Part shown: positions 12,201 through 23,980 of the stretch, one piece after another
Position numbering within the stretch: position 1 is the stretch's first letter
Layout of the letters: the number at the start of each line of letters is the position of its first letter
NCBI GenBank assembly: GCA_034440615.1
Contig: JAOTOM010005112.1
Location: 336,501 to 400,500, forward strand
Direction: 5' to 3'
Source: Ashinkailepas kermadecensis
Lineage: Eukaryota; Arthropoda; Thecostraca; Neolepadidae
DNA: 64,000 bases
The notes under the pieces: generated by a model
Database searches by the model: none
Told to the model about the DNA's origin: nothing
Seen by the model: only the letters and a program-made list of their open reading frames with translations
Position numbers and translations under genes: made by a program

Positions 12201-14375
12201 TTATTGCTGGAATCGGTGTTTATAATTGGCTTATTTTGCCCTTCTCAGTCACGCAACGTTGCCTATTCTTTAGTGACCATGCAACACTCCGCAATACACT
12301 GGCGACTCCAGGGGGAAAATCCGGGACCCCATCCCGCCCATAAAAAGGTGGCGCACTTCCAACCGGGAGAAAAAGGCGCCCCTCTGGGAAGGCTGCAGTG
12401 CACATCCCACCGCCGCTCTCAATTATCTTTTTTTCAGCCGAAGACGCCTCTGAGAATGGACTGTAGTACCAAGTAGACAGTCTGATCTTTCATCCTCCAG
12501 TAGAGTCACCTTCAGGATCCCATCATCCGAGAGGAGAAAAGAGGATGGTCACCCCATCCCCTGGAGGTCTGATGGGCCCCAGAAGATATGTTAACGGTAC
12601 CTCAGAGGGGCCATTTATTCCAATGAATCCAATAGGGGTGAGAGGTGGGTATCTCTCCCCGAAGGAATGGGGACCAGAGGATCTTCTAGAGGCCAAAAAC
12701 GGCCCAAATCCGAAGAAAAACCAAGCATGTCTCGATGATGCATAATATCCCCAAAGACCCCGAGGCTTCCTACCAGGCAGCCATCCCATTTAATTGAGTG
12801 AATCTTTGAGTGAACAACCTCTTGAGCCAATCCCGTGGACGCCGTTTTGCCGCCACCTCCCCTATCCAAGGTCTGTGGGAACAATACCATGGCCGTGATG
12901 GAAAGTTATTCTCAAATAAATCAAAATAATCCTTCCTAGAAACAGGCGGGAAAAAATCCTTCACGGCCAGAATTTTACCGGTATGGTAAAATGGTTTAAT
13001 ATGCAAAATATATAAAACATACATGTGTTATTGTGTAAAATGTAAAAAGTATGCAAAATATACATGAAATCAGAATGGATGGTTCAAATCACTTTTTCAA
13101 GTCAACATTAATTCGAGGGAAAACACCTATTCTGATGACAAAACGTTATTCAAACATCCATTCCGCGGACAAAATGTCATTATTGCGGGACAAATCACAT
13201 ATAAACCATGGGACAAAACATTCCATATAAACCTGTACCGAACAAAGCATTAAAAAAATACATATAATGAATTGTCTTTCAAATAGCACTAACATTATCG
13301 CATACAATGCGATATTCTAGGCTAAAGTTTGTCTGTGAGACACAGTACTCGAACATTCAATCTGAAAACAAAACATCCATTCTGACAAATTCACAAAATC
13401 AGTAGGCCTAAGACGATTCAATTTGAGTAGTCCGTAGTTCATCCAATATCAGTAAGAATAGGAGACCCAACATCATTAGGTTAGGCTAGTTTAGATTTCG
13501 TCAGGTTAGGTTAGCTTAGGTTGGACTTTTCTGTCTTCACATTGTTTTTCATTAGATATTACCCCGCTCAAAACCCCTTTTTCCCACACCTTTCGCGTAT
13601 GTTGATGGGGAGGGAGAGAATAACAGGTATATGCATCGTCAACAATATGTTTTCGTTGTGCTTTTTTAATATTCCTTGAATGAATGTAATGATCTTTTCT
13701 TGGTGAAGCGAATACTTGTTGAGATATATGTGCTTCAATTTGGATTACCTACATCTCAAACGAAGAAACTAAATACTCATCTTGTGTTTATTCAGGTTTG
13801 TTTAGTTGAATCATTCTAATTCACTTTGGAGGTGTCGAACCAGATAAACTTATGGCTTTGTGCATAGCCACGTCCAGGGACGAAGGTGGCGGATCTGTAC
13901 GGCCTCCTCTGTAGGCTGCGAATCATTAATTTAAATATGGCCAAATACAATGATGCCCATATTTCCGAGTTCGGGACTAAACTGGCCCAAATGTAATGTG
14001 TTTACGGTTTTGAAGCAGGATGAGCGGAGGGGGTGGGAAGGATCAACTTTGTTCGAGCTCCTTTCCGTGGTAAATACTAAGCAAGTCTGTAGTTTGGTGT
14101 TCCCCACCTCATTTCTTGGGCTGGCGCCGTCACTGAGTTGAAACATTTACAAGTCTTGACGGTGTAGCTGGCTAAAGCCACGTTTCTGATAGAGCATGCA
14201 CATCACGCGGCCAAAAACTGAACCCACGATGGAGAGAAATTGCCTTGGATGCAACGGACCGGAATATTAACTGGCCAGCGAAGCGAAGCACGATCCCGAT
14301 CACCAGCTCTAACAACACTCACGCGGCCGGCGGACACCGCAGGCCACCGCAGGATGACCGATGACGTCATCTGCA
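12201..14375. other. No gene seen
   Basis: This is mixed-composition intergenic DNA. Around 13490-13530 several GGTTAG/GGTTAGGTTAG strings occur. They resemble the insect-type TTAGG telomere motif but are too few and too irregular to call a telomeric tract. A TGACGTCA palindrome lies at 14361-14368, immediately before the 22-bp array. Confidence 0.5.
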
Positions 14376-15707
14376 GAGCTGCGGGATGTCCGCGTCAGAG
14401 CGGCGGGATGTCCGCGTCAGAGCGGCGGGATGTCCGCGTCAGAGCGGCGGGATGTCCGCGTCAGAGCGGCGGGATGTCCGCGTCAGAGCTGCGGGATGTC
14501 CGCGTCAGAGCGGCGGGATGTCCGCGTCAGAGCTGCGGGATGTCCGCGTCAGAGCGGCGGGATGTCCGCGTCAGAGCGGCGGGATGTCCGCGTCAGAGCG
14601 GCGGGATGTCCGCATCGGCGGCGGGATGTCCGCGTCAGAGCGGCGGGATGTCCGCGTCAGAGCTGCGGGATGTCCGCGTCAGAGCTGCGGGATGTCCGCG
14701 TCAGAGCGGCGGGATGTCCGCGTCAGAGCGGCGGGATGTCCGCGTCAGAGCTGCGGGATGTCCGCGTCAGGCGGCGGGATGTCCGCGTCAGAGCGGCGGG
14801 ATGTCCGCGTCAGAGCGGCGGGATGTCCGCGTCAGAGCTGCGGGATGTCCGCGTCAGGCGGCGGGATGTCCGCGTCAGGCGGCGGGATGTCCGCGTCAGA
14901 GCGGCGGGATGTCCGCGTCAGAGCGGCGGGATGTCCGCGTCAGAGCGGCGGGATGTCCGCGTCAGAGCTGCGGGATGTCCGCGTCAGAGCGGCGGGATGT
15001 CCGCGTCATAGCTGCGGGATGTCCGCGTCAGAGCGGCGGGATGTCCGCGTCAGAGCGGCGGGATGTCCGCGTCAGAGCGGCGGGATGTCCGCGTCAGAGC
15101 GGCGGGATGTCCGCGTCAGAGCGGCGGGATGTCCGCGTCAGAGCGGCGGGATGTCCGCGTCAGAGCGGCGGGATGTCCGCGTCAGAGCTGCGGGATGTCC
15201 GCGTCAGAGCGGCGGGATGTCCGCGTCAGAGCGGCGGGATGTCCGCGTCAGAGCGGCGGGATGTCCGCGTCAGAGCGGCGGGATGTCCGCGTCAGAGCGG
15301 CGGGATGTCCGCGTCAGAGCGGCGGGATGTCCGCGTCAGAGCGGCGGGATGTCCGCGTCAGAGCGGCGGGATGTCCGCGTCAGAGCGGCGGGATGTCCGC
15401 GTCAGAGCGGCGGGATGTCCGCGTCGGAGCGGCGGGATGTCCGCGTCAGAGCGGCGGGATGTCCGCGTCAGAGCGGCGGGATGTCCGCGTCAGAGCGGCG
15501 GGATGTCCGCGTCAGAGCGGCGGGATGTCCGCGTCAGAGCGGCGGGATGTCCGCGTCAGAGCTGCGGGATGTCCGCGTCAGAGCGGCGGGATGTCCGCGT
15601 CAGAGCGGCGGGATGTCCGCGTCAGAGCGGCGGGATGTCCGCGTCAGAGCGGCGGGATGTCCGCGTCAGAGCGGCGGGATGTCCGCGTCAGAGCGGCGGG
15701 ATGTCCG
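14376..15707 (+). repeat. 22-bp minisatellite, about 60 copies
   Basis: The unit is GCGGGATGTCCGCGTCAGAG plus two bases (CG, less often CT). The array is highly homogeneous. The main variant is AGCGG to AGCTG, a CpG-to-TpG change, and several copies lack two bases (CAGGCGG). Since 22 is not a multiple of 3, all three plus-strand frames give the same 22-residue peptide repeat and stay open; this is not evidence of a gene. The unit contains a possible short hairpin, GGATGTCC. Confidence 0.95.
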
Positions 15708-16919
<1,212 letters not shown>

Positions 16920-16939
<20 letters not shown>

Positions 16940-17236
16940 CACTCAAATCTCCCTTCCTGCCTCCTTGCCCCTCATCACCCGTATCCAGCAATGGTGGAAG
17001 CCAGGGTACATGACGCTTCACGGAAGGATGCACACTGTGCATCACATTGCACAGTGGATGCTGCACATTAACACTTGACACTCACTCTCTCTATATATAT
17101 ATTTCTCTCTCTATCTCTCTATCTCTCTCTCTCTCTCTCTCGCTCACTCAAATCCAGGGTACAGGACGCTTTACGGAAGGATGCACGCTGCGCATTACAC
17201 TGCACAGTGCATACTGCAGATTAACACTCTTGACAA
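16920..17236 (+). repeat. Tandem duplication of a CT-tract plus ~100-bp flank
   Basis: The segment from CTCGCTCACTCAAATC through ACGGAAGGATGCAC to TTAACACTTGAC occurs twice, at about 16930-17081 and 17138-17236. The second copy lacks about 45 bp just after CTCAAATC. Each copy is preceded by a TC tract, so the duplication probably used the microsatellite. Confidence 0.75.
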
Positions 17237-17768
17237 TCAGCATGCGGAACGATGAGTGGATGAAAGCGAGCATGCCTTCGGCCAATTTTGAGCACATATA
17301 TCACATTCACGTCTGACTTTTTGGAGTGCATATGGATACGAGGCTCACACTGATTTCGTAACGCGCCACGTCACAGCTGACGTCACAGTTGAGATGCAGC
17401 CGGTGCACTGCAACCGTCGCTAACTCGACACTGAGCCGACACCACACCGGTCACCAGTCGGCAAGTTCTGGACCGGCGGCGACGCGGAGTGGCATCCCAC
17501 TCGCTATGGAGCAGTGTCCAGGTCACGTTGGGTGGACGACCAGAGAGGCCCCGGCGCGGCCGACCGACTCCGCTACCGGTGTGGGCGACCGGACAGGCCC
17601 GCCGGCAGGCCGCAGCAGACGGGTCACGTTCAGCCAGCGTCACTCGCCCCGGAGGCCGAGTCTAAGTGCGTGTAGCCGGTCGCAGTGAGGGCTGCCCAGT
17701 GGCCGTCACCATGGGTTCCGACACGGCACATGCGCCAGATGGTGAGGCCGCGGTGTCGGGCGGCTTCC

Positions 17769-18893
17769 TCAGACGCTGACCTGCTCGTCGTGCTCGCAGC
17801 ACGGCCGGAACACGCACTGCAGCGTCTGCCGGAACGCCTCCCTGAAGTCACGGTTGAAGTAGGCGTAGATGAGAGGATTCAGGCAGCTGTTGATGTAGCC
17901 GATCCAGAAGAGCACCACCACCACCACGTCCGGGCAGGGACACGCCTCGCCGCACAGCGACACCGTCAGGTACCAGGTGAAGAATGGCAGCCAGCACAGG
18001 ATGAACACGCCCATGATGATGCCGAGCGTGCGGGCGGCCTTGTGCTCGTGTCGGATCTTCTGCACGCTCTCGCCGCCGCGATCCTCGCCGTCCAGCGGTC
18101 CCTTGCGCGCCGGCGACAGCGCGCCGCCGTTCACGGTCACCTGGGATCGACTGACGGCCGACGCGTTCTTGTGGAGAAACTTGGCCTGTCGGATCGCCTC
18201 CTGGTAGACGAAGTAGTACATGACGCACATGATGGCTGACGGGATCCAGAACGAGATGCTGGACGAAACGACGGCGTACGGCCGGTTGACGACGAACGTG
18301 CAGACGTTGGGGTTGCTGTAGCGGTAGCTGAGGTGTTCGGCTGTCGTGTACCAGCCGGCGAAGATGGGCACGAACGAGATGGTGACCGGGAACACCCACA
18401 CGAACGTCAGCATCATGATGACGCGTCGCTCGGTGATCACCAGCGGGTAGGTGAGCGGCTTCAGCACGGCGTAGTAGCGGTCGATGCTGATGCAGCACAG
18501 GTGAATGATGCTCACCGTGCTGGCGTACACGTCCAGCGAGTTCCACACGTCGCACATGGCGAAGCCGAACATCCAGCGACCCGACAGCTCGACACTGGCG
18601 TTGAACGGCATGGCTATGAGCGCCACAAGCACATCGGCGATCGCCAGGCTCACCACGAAGCAGTTGGTGATGTTTCGAAGCTTGCGGTAGCGACACACAC
18701 TCACTACCACCAGCAGGTTGCCCAGCACTGCCATCACAATGATGGTGAAGAGCGGGATTGCCTTAAGCAGCAGCAGGTAGACAGGCGTACGCGCCGCCGT
18801 CAGCGCTGAGGAGTTATCGGCGGAGATGCTGACGTTCATGACGACTGCGATGTCAGCCGCTGCCGCCGCCGCTGCCGCCGCCGCTGCCGCCAT
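17769..18893 (-). CDS. Beta-adrenergic-like octopamine receptor (class A GPCR), complete single-exon frame
   Basis: The product is a 374-residue seven-transmembrane receptor. Visible class A landmarks are Asn59 in TM1 (GN), Asp87 in TM2 (LAIAD), Cys114 at the top of TM3 with Cys198 in loop 2 (disulfide), amine-binding Asp121, DRY 138-140, Trp166, TM5 serines 210, 211 and 214 before Pro218, FILCWLPFF at 297-305, and NPLIY 339-343. The segments GWYTTAEH and NRPYAVVSSSISFWIP, and KAARTLGIIM before TM6, are typical of arthropod beta-octopamine receptors, which couple through Gs to cAMP; the subtype is not resolved. NVS (20-22) and NSS (27-29) could be glycosylated, C360/C365/C366 palmitoylated, and the C-terminus VSV could bind a PDZ domain. 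A run of 12 alanines follows Met1. The ATG has A at -3 and G at +4, and an in-frame TGA lies at 18917-18915, so this start is supported, although Met19 is an alternative. Upstream is a purine-rich leader. No intron is visible. Confidence 0.93.
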   Translation of the reverse strand: MAAAAAAAAAAAADIAVVMNVSISADNSSALTAARTPVYLLLLKAIPLFTIIVMAVLGNLLVVVSVCRYRKLRNITNCFVVSLAIADVLVALIAMPFNASVELSGRWMFGFAMCDVWNSLDVYASTVSIIHLCCISIDRYYAVLKPLTYPLVITERRVIMMLTFVWVFPVTISFVPIFAGWYTTAEHLSYRYSNPNVCTFVVNRPYAVVSSSISFWIPSAIMCVMYYFVYQEAIRQAKFLHKNASAVSRSQVTVNGGALSPARKGPLDGEDRGGESVQKIRHEHKAARTLGIIMGVFILCWLPFFTWYLTVSLCGEACPCPDVVVVVLFWIGYINSCLNPLIYAYFNRDFREAFRQTLQCVFRPCCEHDEQVSV

Positions 18894-20032
18894 GATCTGC
18901 CGAAGGGAGTCGCGTCAGTAGTTGGAGAAAGAGCGAACGAGCGACGGAGACTGAGACAGAGACAGGGGGAGGGAGGGAGGAAGAGCGGGCGAAAGAGAGC
19001 TTGTTGAGAATGGCTGATACATCCATTCAGGAAAGGAAGCGAGGTCAAAAACATAAGCTTTTTTTCGCCCACGCACCCGAGCGATTTTCCCGTTCGACCC
19101 TGGCTGCTTGATAAGTGCCTTTTTGTTCCGGCGACCATCAAAGCGAAAGGAATTACTTTCAAGTGCCGTCAGCAAAGAAGGGTTTTTGCTGCTCGTCGGT
19201 CGCAGATCAAGAGACACGGGCAATGAACAAAGGACTCAGAAGTCTCTTGCTCTTCATTGCGAGTCAAATACAAAGTCATCACACACGGACATCAAATACT
19301 GCGGTGTTGCCGAAAAACGGCAAACAGTATTAGCATCACGGTTGAATAAAAGAAAGCGAAAGTCTGATTCAATGTATTTTTCTTATTGATGCAAGCATCC
19401 TCCAGTGAAGAGATGAATATTTTATATTTCAGTAATGGTGAGTCAAGCAGGAGAACAGATCGAATGTCATAACAGTACCGTGTAGTGTCATTGTTACGCC
19501 ATGCAACGGCAGTGGAAGCACGTAATGGCACCTTGCACGCCACCATTCAGCTGAAACTGGATGTCTAGGTTGGCTTGAGGAAGTGTGCCTGCCATTAAGC
19601 GCACAATGATACTAACGGTGCACCACCTGGCTGCAATTCCAGTTTAGCAGCATGAAATCATAAAGTTATAAAGCCCGAAAGTGTTAAAGCGTTAAAGTTA
19701 AGAGCCACATGGAACCATCTGGGAACATGGGAGCGAGAGGTATAAAGAGAAGTTTTCATTAGACTAGGAAAAAAGATACTGAAGCACCCGAATCAATATC
19801 ATATCCTGAATTCTAAAGAAACCATCTACCGGAACATATTTAACCCCGTTCACTCGATCTCGACCGATCTCGCGCAACGTACTCGCTAACACACTCGGGG
19901 TCGCAACACACGCGTAAGTTACGGGTAGCACTGGCGTGACTCAGCTATATCAATCCCATTTCATGCCCCAAATTTCCCCCCGAGCAGGATAACTTAGCCG
20001 ACGGCATAGCGTGTAAACAACGGTTCAGCGGG
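18894..20032. other. 5' flank of the receptor gene; no other gene seen
   Basis: On the minus strand the receptor ATG is preceded by a CT-rich/GA-rich leader at about 18930-18995. No TATA box can be assigned with confidence. Farther upstream there is ordinary AT-richer DNA without recognisable domains. An upstream exon cannot be excluded. Confidence 0.4.
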
Positions 20033-21885
20033 GCCGCTGGTCGCCGCTAGTCACCGCTGGTCGCCGCTGGTCACCGCTGGTCACCGCTGGTCGCCGCTGG
20101 TCACCGCTGGTCACCGCTGGTCGCCGCTGGTCACCGCTGGTCGCCGCTGGTCGCCGCTGGTCCCGCTGGGCCGCTGGTCCCTGCCGCTGGTCGCCGCTGT
20201 CACCGCTGGTCGCCGCTGTCACCGCTGGTCGCCGCTGGTCGCCGCTGGTCACCGTGGTCGCCGCTGGTCACCGCTGGTCGCCGCTGGTCACCGCTGGTCG
20301 CCGCTGGTCACCGCTGGTCGCCGCTAGTCACCGCTGGTCGCCGCTGGTCGCCGCTGGTCACCGCTGGTCGCCGCTGGTCACCGCTGGTCGCCGCTGGTCG
20401 CCGCTGGTCGCCGCTGGTCACCGCTGGTCGCCGCTGGTCACCGCTGGTCGCCGCTGGTCGCCGCTGGTCGCCGCTGGTCACCGCTGGTCACCGCTGGTCA
20501 CCGCTGGTCGCCGCTGGTCACCGCTGGTCACCGCTGGTCGCCGCTGGTCGCCGCTGGTCGCCGCTGGTCACCGCTGGTCACCGCTGGTCGCCGCTAGTCA
20601 CCGCTGGTCGCCGCTGGTCGCCGCTAGTCACCGCTGGTCGCCGCTAGTCACCGCTGGTCGCCGCTGGTCACCGCTGGTCACCGCTGGTCACCGCTGGTCG
20701 CCGCTAGTCACCGCTGGTCACCGCTGGTCACCGCTGGTCACCGCTGGTCGCCGCTGGTCGCCGCTAGTCACCGCTGGTCGCCGCTGGTCGCCGCTGGTCG
20801 CCGCTAGTCACCGCTGGTCGCCGCTGGTCGCCGCTGGTCACCGCTGGTCACCGCTGGTCGCCGCTGGTCACCGCTGGTCGCCGCTGGTCACCGCTGGTCA
20901 CCGCTGGTCGCCGCTGGTCGCCGCTGGTCACCGCTGGTCGCCGCTGGTCACCGCTGGTCGCCGCTAGTCACCGCTGGTCGCCGCTGGTCGCCGCTGGTCG
21001 CCGCTGGTCGCCGCTGGTCGCCGCTGGTCGCCGCTGGTCGCCGCTGGTCGCCGCTGGTCACCGCTGGTCGCCGCTGGTCGCCGCTGGTCGCCGCTGGTCA
21101 CCGCTGGTCGCCGCTGGTCACCGCTGGTCGCCGCTGGTCGCCGCTGGTCGCCGCTGGTCACCGCTGGTCGCCGCTGGTCACCGCTGGTCACCGCTGGTCG
21201 CCGCTGGTCACCGCTGGTCGCCGCTAGTCACCGCTGGTCGCCGCTGGTCGCCGCTGGTCGCCGCTGGTCACCGCTGGTCGCCGCTGGTCGCCGCTGGTCG
21301 CCGCTGGTCACCGCTGGTCGCCGCTGGTCACCGCTGGTCACCGCTGGTCACCGCTGGTCGCCGCTGGTCACCGCTGGTCACCGCTGGTCACCGCTGGTCA
21401 CCGCTGGTCGCCGCTGGTCGCCGCTGGTCGCCGCTGGTCACCGCTGGTCGCCGCTAGTCACCGCTGGTCGCCGCTGGTCACCGCTGGTCACCGCTGGTCG
21501 CCGCTGGTCGCCGCTGGTCACCGCTGGTCGCCGCTGGTCGCCGCTGGTCACCGCTGGTCGCCGCTGGTCGCCGCTAGTCACCGCTGGTCGCCGCTGGTCA
21601 CCGCTGGTCACCGCTGGTCGCCGCTGGTCACCGCTGGTCACCGCTGGTCCCGCTGGTCACCGCTGGTCACCGCTGGTCACCGCTGGTCGCCGCTGGTCAC
21701 CGCTGGTCACCGCTGGTCGCCGCTGGTCACCGCTGGTCGCCGCTGGTGTGGTGCCGCTGGTCCCGCTGGTCACCGCTGGTCACCGCTGGTCACCGCTGGT
21801 CACCGCTGGTCGCCGCTGGTCGCCGCTGGTCACCGCTGGTCGCCGCTGGTCACCGCTGGTCGCCGCTGGTCGCCGCTGGTCGCCG
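20033..21885 (+). repeat. 10-bp minisatellite, about 185 copies
   Basis: The unit is CCGCTGGTCR, with R either G or A in roughly comparable numbers. A rarer variant, CCGCTAGTCA, always carries A at the last position and always follows a copy ending in G, so it spreads as part of a larger block. A few length variants occur (CCCGCTGG near 20161, GTGTGGTGCCG near 21745). The G/A alternation turns TCGCCG into TCACCG, a CpG-to-CpA transition. Open frames with a 10-residue period are artefacts. Confidence 0.97.
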
Positions 21886-21978
21886 GCGCAATGGCCGGCC
21901 AGCTGGCAACTGGCCCGCTCGGCCAGCGGTGAAGTGCAATATGTCTATCGACGCCAGTCCGGTCGTCGCTGGGCACCC

Positions 21979-22105
21979 GACACCAATGCTAAGTGATGTC
22001 GGTCAGAGGCGCAGGGCAGATGACACCAATGCCAAGTGGGTCGGTTAGAGGCGCAGGACAAACAACACCAATGTCAAGTGGGTCGGTCCGGGTCGCAGAG
22101 CAGAC
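21979..22105 (+). repeat. ~43-bp tandem repeat, three diverged copies
   Basis: ACACCAATGYYAAGTG followed by GTCGGTYAGAGGCGCAG recurs at about 21980, 22023 and 22065. It directly follows the 10-bp array. Confidence 0.65.
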
Positions 22106-23389
22106 GACGCCTATAGGTGGTTAATAAATACGCCCATAGATGGTGATATTATATGAAATCACGTGCAATACCAGCATGTCGTGATATAGGTGTCATAGAA
22201 CATGCCTGTGAGTCATACAATATTAGCATAGATCTCGTTCGGTAAACATGACCTTATTAAAAGTCAGCTTAGTCAAGTGCGTATGTCGTGCGTAGGTCGT
22301 GCGTAGGTCGTCGTGGAGAATGGAGAGACGATGAGGAGTCTATACTTGACATGCAAGTAGAATATGCGCGACGGTAGTGTGTACTCCACATGTGCTACAC
22401 AATTGAGAGTGGTGTGGTCGAAGGAAAGCATAGTTGTGTGTTAATTCGTTGTGACTGAGGCGTAGGCGCGCCAGCAGCACCCCGTTCAGACGTGAGTATC
22501 GGTGGGCTGAGAGCCATTTCGGGAGTGTAGGCTTAATACTATGTAAATGTGAGGTGTTGTGTGTTCAGCAGGCCTGAATATATTTCCTTAAAACAATTCG
22601 TTTGTTTACCAAGGAGAGGAGGTCCCCGGGGGCTACCGGGACACAATCGTCGGGAGGGAGGTCGATTGCCTCTCGGGCAAGACATTGCAATTTTGCCCCC
22701 CCCCCCCGGCCTGAATCAAGCCACCTGTCTGACATGCATGACGTATGCGCTAAGTGTGGTGGAAACCTTTGTGCGCGAGTTATGGATTGATTTGTGCCCA
22801 CTGATATGACCTATAACCACTGGCATGACCTTGAGATAAAAACATGTTTTCCAAGTTATCTGGTCCTGGGCAATAAAGAGGAATGTGAATTGGAAAGCAT
22901 GGGATAACTGGTTTCTAATATAGCACATGGGTAGAAGCTGTCAGCCTGAAGGCCGATGCAAAAGCACTCCATTCAGTTCCGGCCTGAAGATGGAAAACAT
23001 TGGGAAAATAGCTCGTCAAATTAGATAAAAATGTCTCGCATGGATGACACGAGTTGAGGTCCCTGAAAATCAGCACCCGTGGAGAGTGTTTTCCAGATTG
23101 TCCGGCATCTCCTTCGAACATCTGTGATGGGCCAGGGGCCAGCACAACGGCCTAAGCAGCTCACTCCAGTCTTTTGGCGTCTGGCCACCACATTCAAATA
23201 AACAGCCCGCAGCCTGGCTGGCAGTAGGATGCAACAACTGCGACGTGGCTGTTGTCGACGGATGTCGATGTAGCGAACTGGGTGCCGGCGGAGCACCGAT
23301 TAATTATCCAGCTCATTCGGCAAGGTCGGGCCGACTGAGGGGCCAAGGCGCCTGTCTGGTGCTCTTGACTCAGCAGCGAGACAAGGCCA
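22106..23389. other. No gene seen
   Basis: A C-homopolymer run lies at about 22696-22708. Open frames are short and overlap on both strands without recognisable domains. Confidence 0.45.
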
Positions 23390-23650
23390 GGCCGATCTCT
23401 GACAGGGTGAGGCGGTCACAATTTCCCCGTCTATATGAGCAACGAAGTTTCCCAACACCATGCGATTAGGAAAACCTGCCGAAATACTACTCTTGTAAAC
23501 TTGTGTCTGACATACCAAAGCATCCGCAAAAGTATTAACAATAACTTCGTAAGTTTTCCTAGTCGCATCGTATTCGGGAGTTTCGCTGCTCACGTAGACG
23601 AGGTAATGTCCGTGTCAGCTGATGCCCGTCGGTGCCAGCCAGTGGCACTC
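23390..23650. repeat. Imperfect inverted repeat (fold-back)
   Basis: The left arm, with TGAGCAACGAAG at 23434 on and ATGCGATTAGGAAAACCT at about 23460-23477, matches the reverse complement of the right arm at about 23549-23600, where the opposite strand reads TGAGCAGCGAAAC and ATGCGACTAGGAAAACTT. Similarity extends outward more weakly to about 23395 and 23645. The loop is about 70 bp. The two arms read on opposite strands give similar peptides, which is the expected effect of the palindrome. Confidence 0.7.
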
Positions 23651-23876
23651 AAGGCCAGGCTGTGATGCTCCGTACGTTACATACCCAAATAGTAATGTGC
23701 ACAAAACCAAACTCACTGACGCCACAGTGCGATTGCAGTTGGCATGATGATGATTGGCAAGTCTTAGGGACTCTGTGCCATTCCTGATAACTCTGCAGCT
23801 GTTCCAAAGACCACAAGCACCTGGACACGATTTAAGTGGCACAGCTGCCATGTACATTGACCAACATCTGTGCGAG

Positions 23877-23980
23877 AGTATAATATTGTATGGTGTATTG
23901 CTCGGCGCGACAGTATAATATTGTATGGTGTATTGCTCGGCGCGACAGTATAATATTGTATGGTGTATTGCTCGGCGCGG
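23877..23980 (+). repeat. 35-bp tandem repeat, three near-perfect copies
   Basis: The unit starts AGTATAATATTGTATGGTGT and ends CTCGGCGCGAC. Copies begin at 23877, 23912 and 23947, and the third breaks off at GCGCGGATTAG. Confidence 0.95.

Noticed and set aside
13490..13530. Telomeric TTAGG tract
   Set aside because: Only a few irregular GGTTAG motifs occur, without a sustained array.
17848..18809. Second gene overlapping the receptor in other frames (282 codons minus, 158-184 codons plus)
   Set aside because: GC-rich coding DNA often leaves alternative frames open. The receptor frame contains every expected GPCR motif and these have none.
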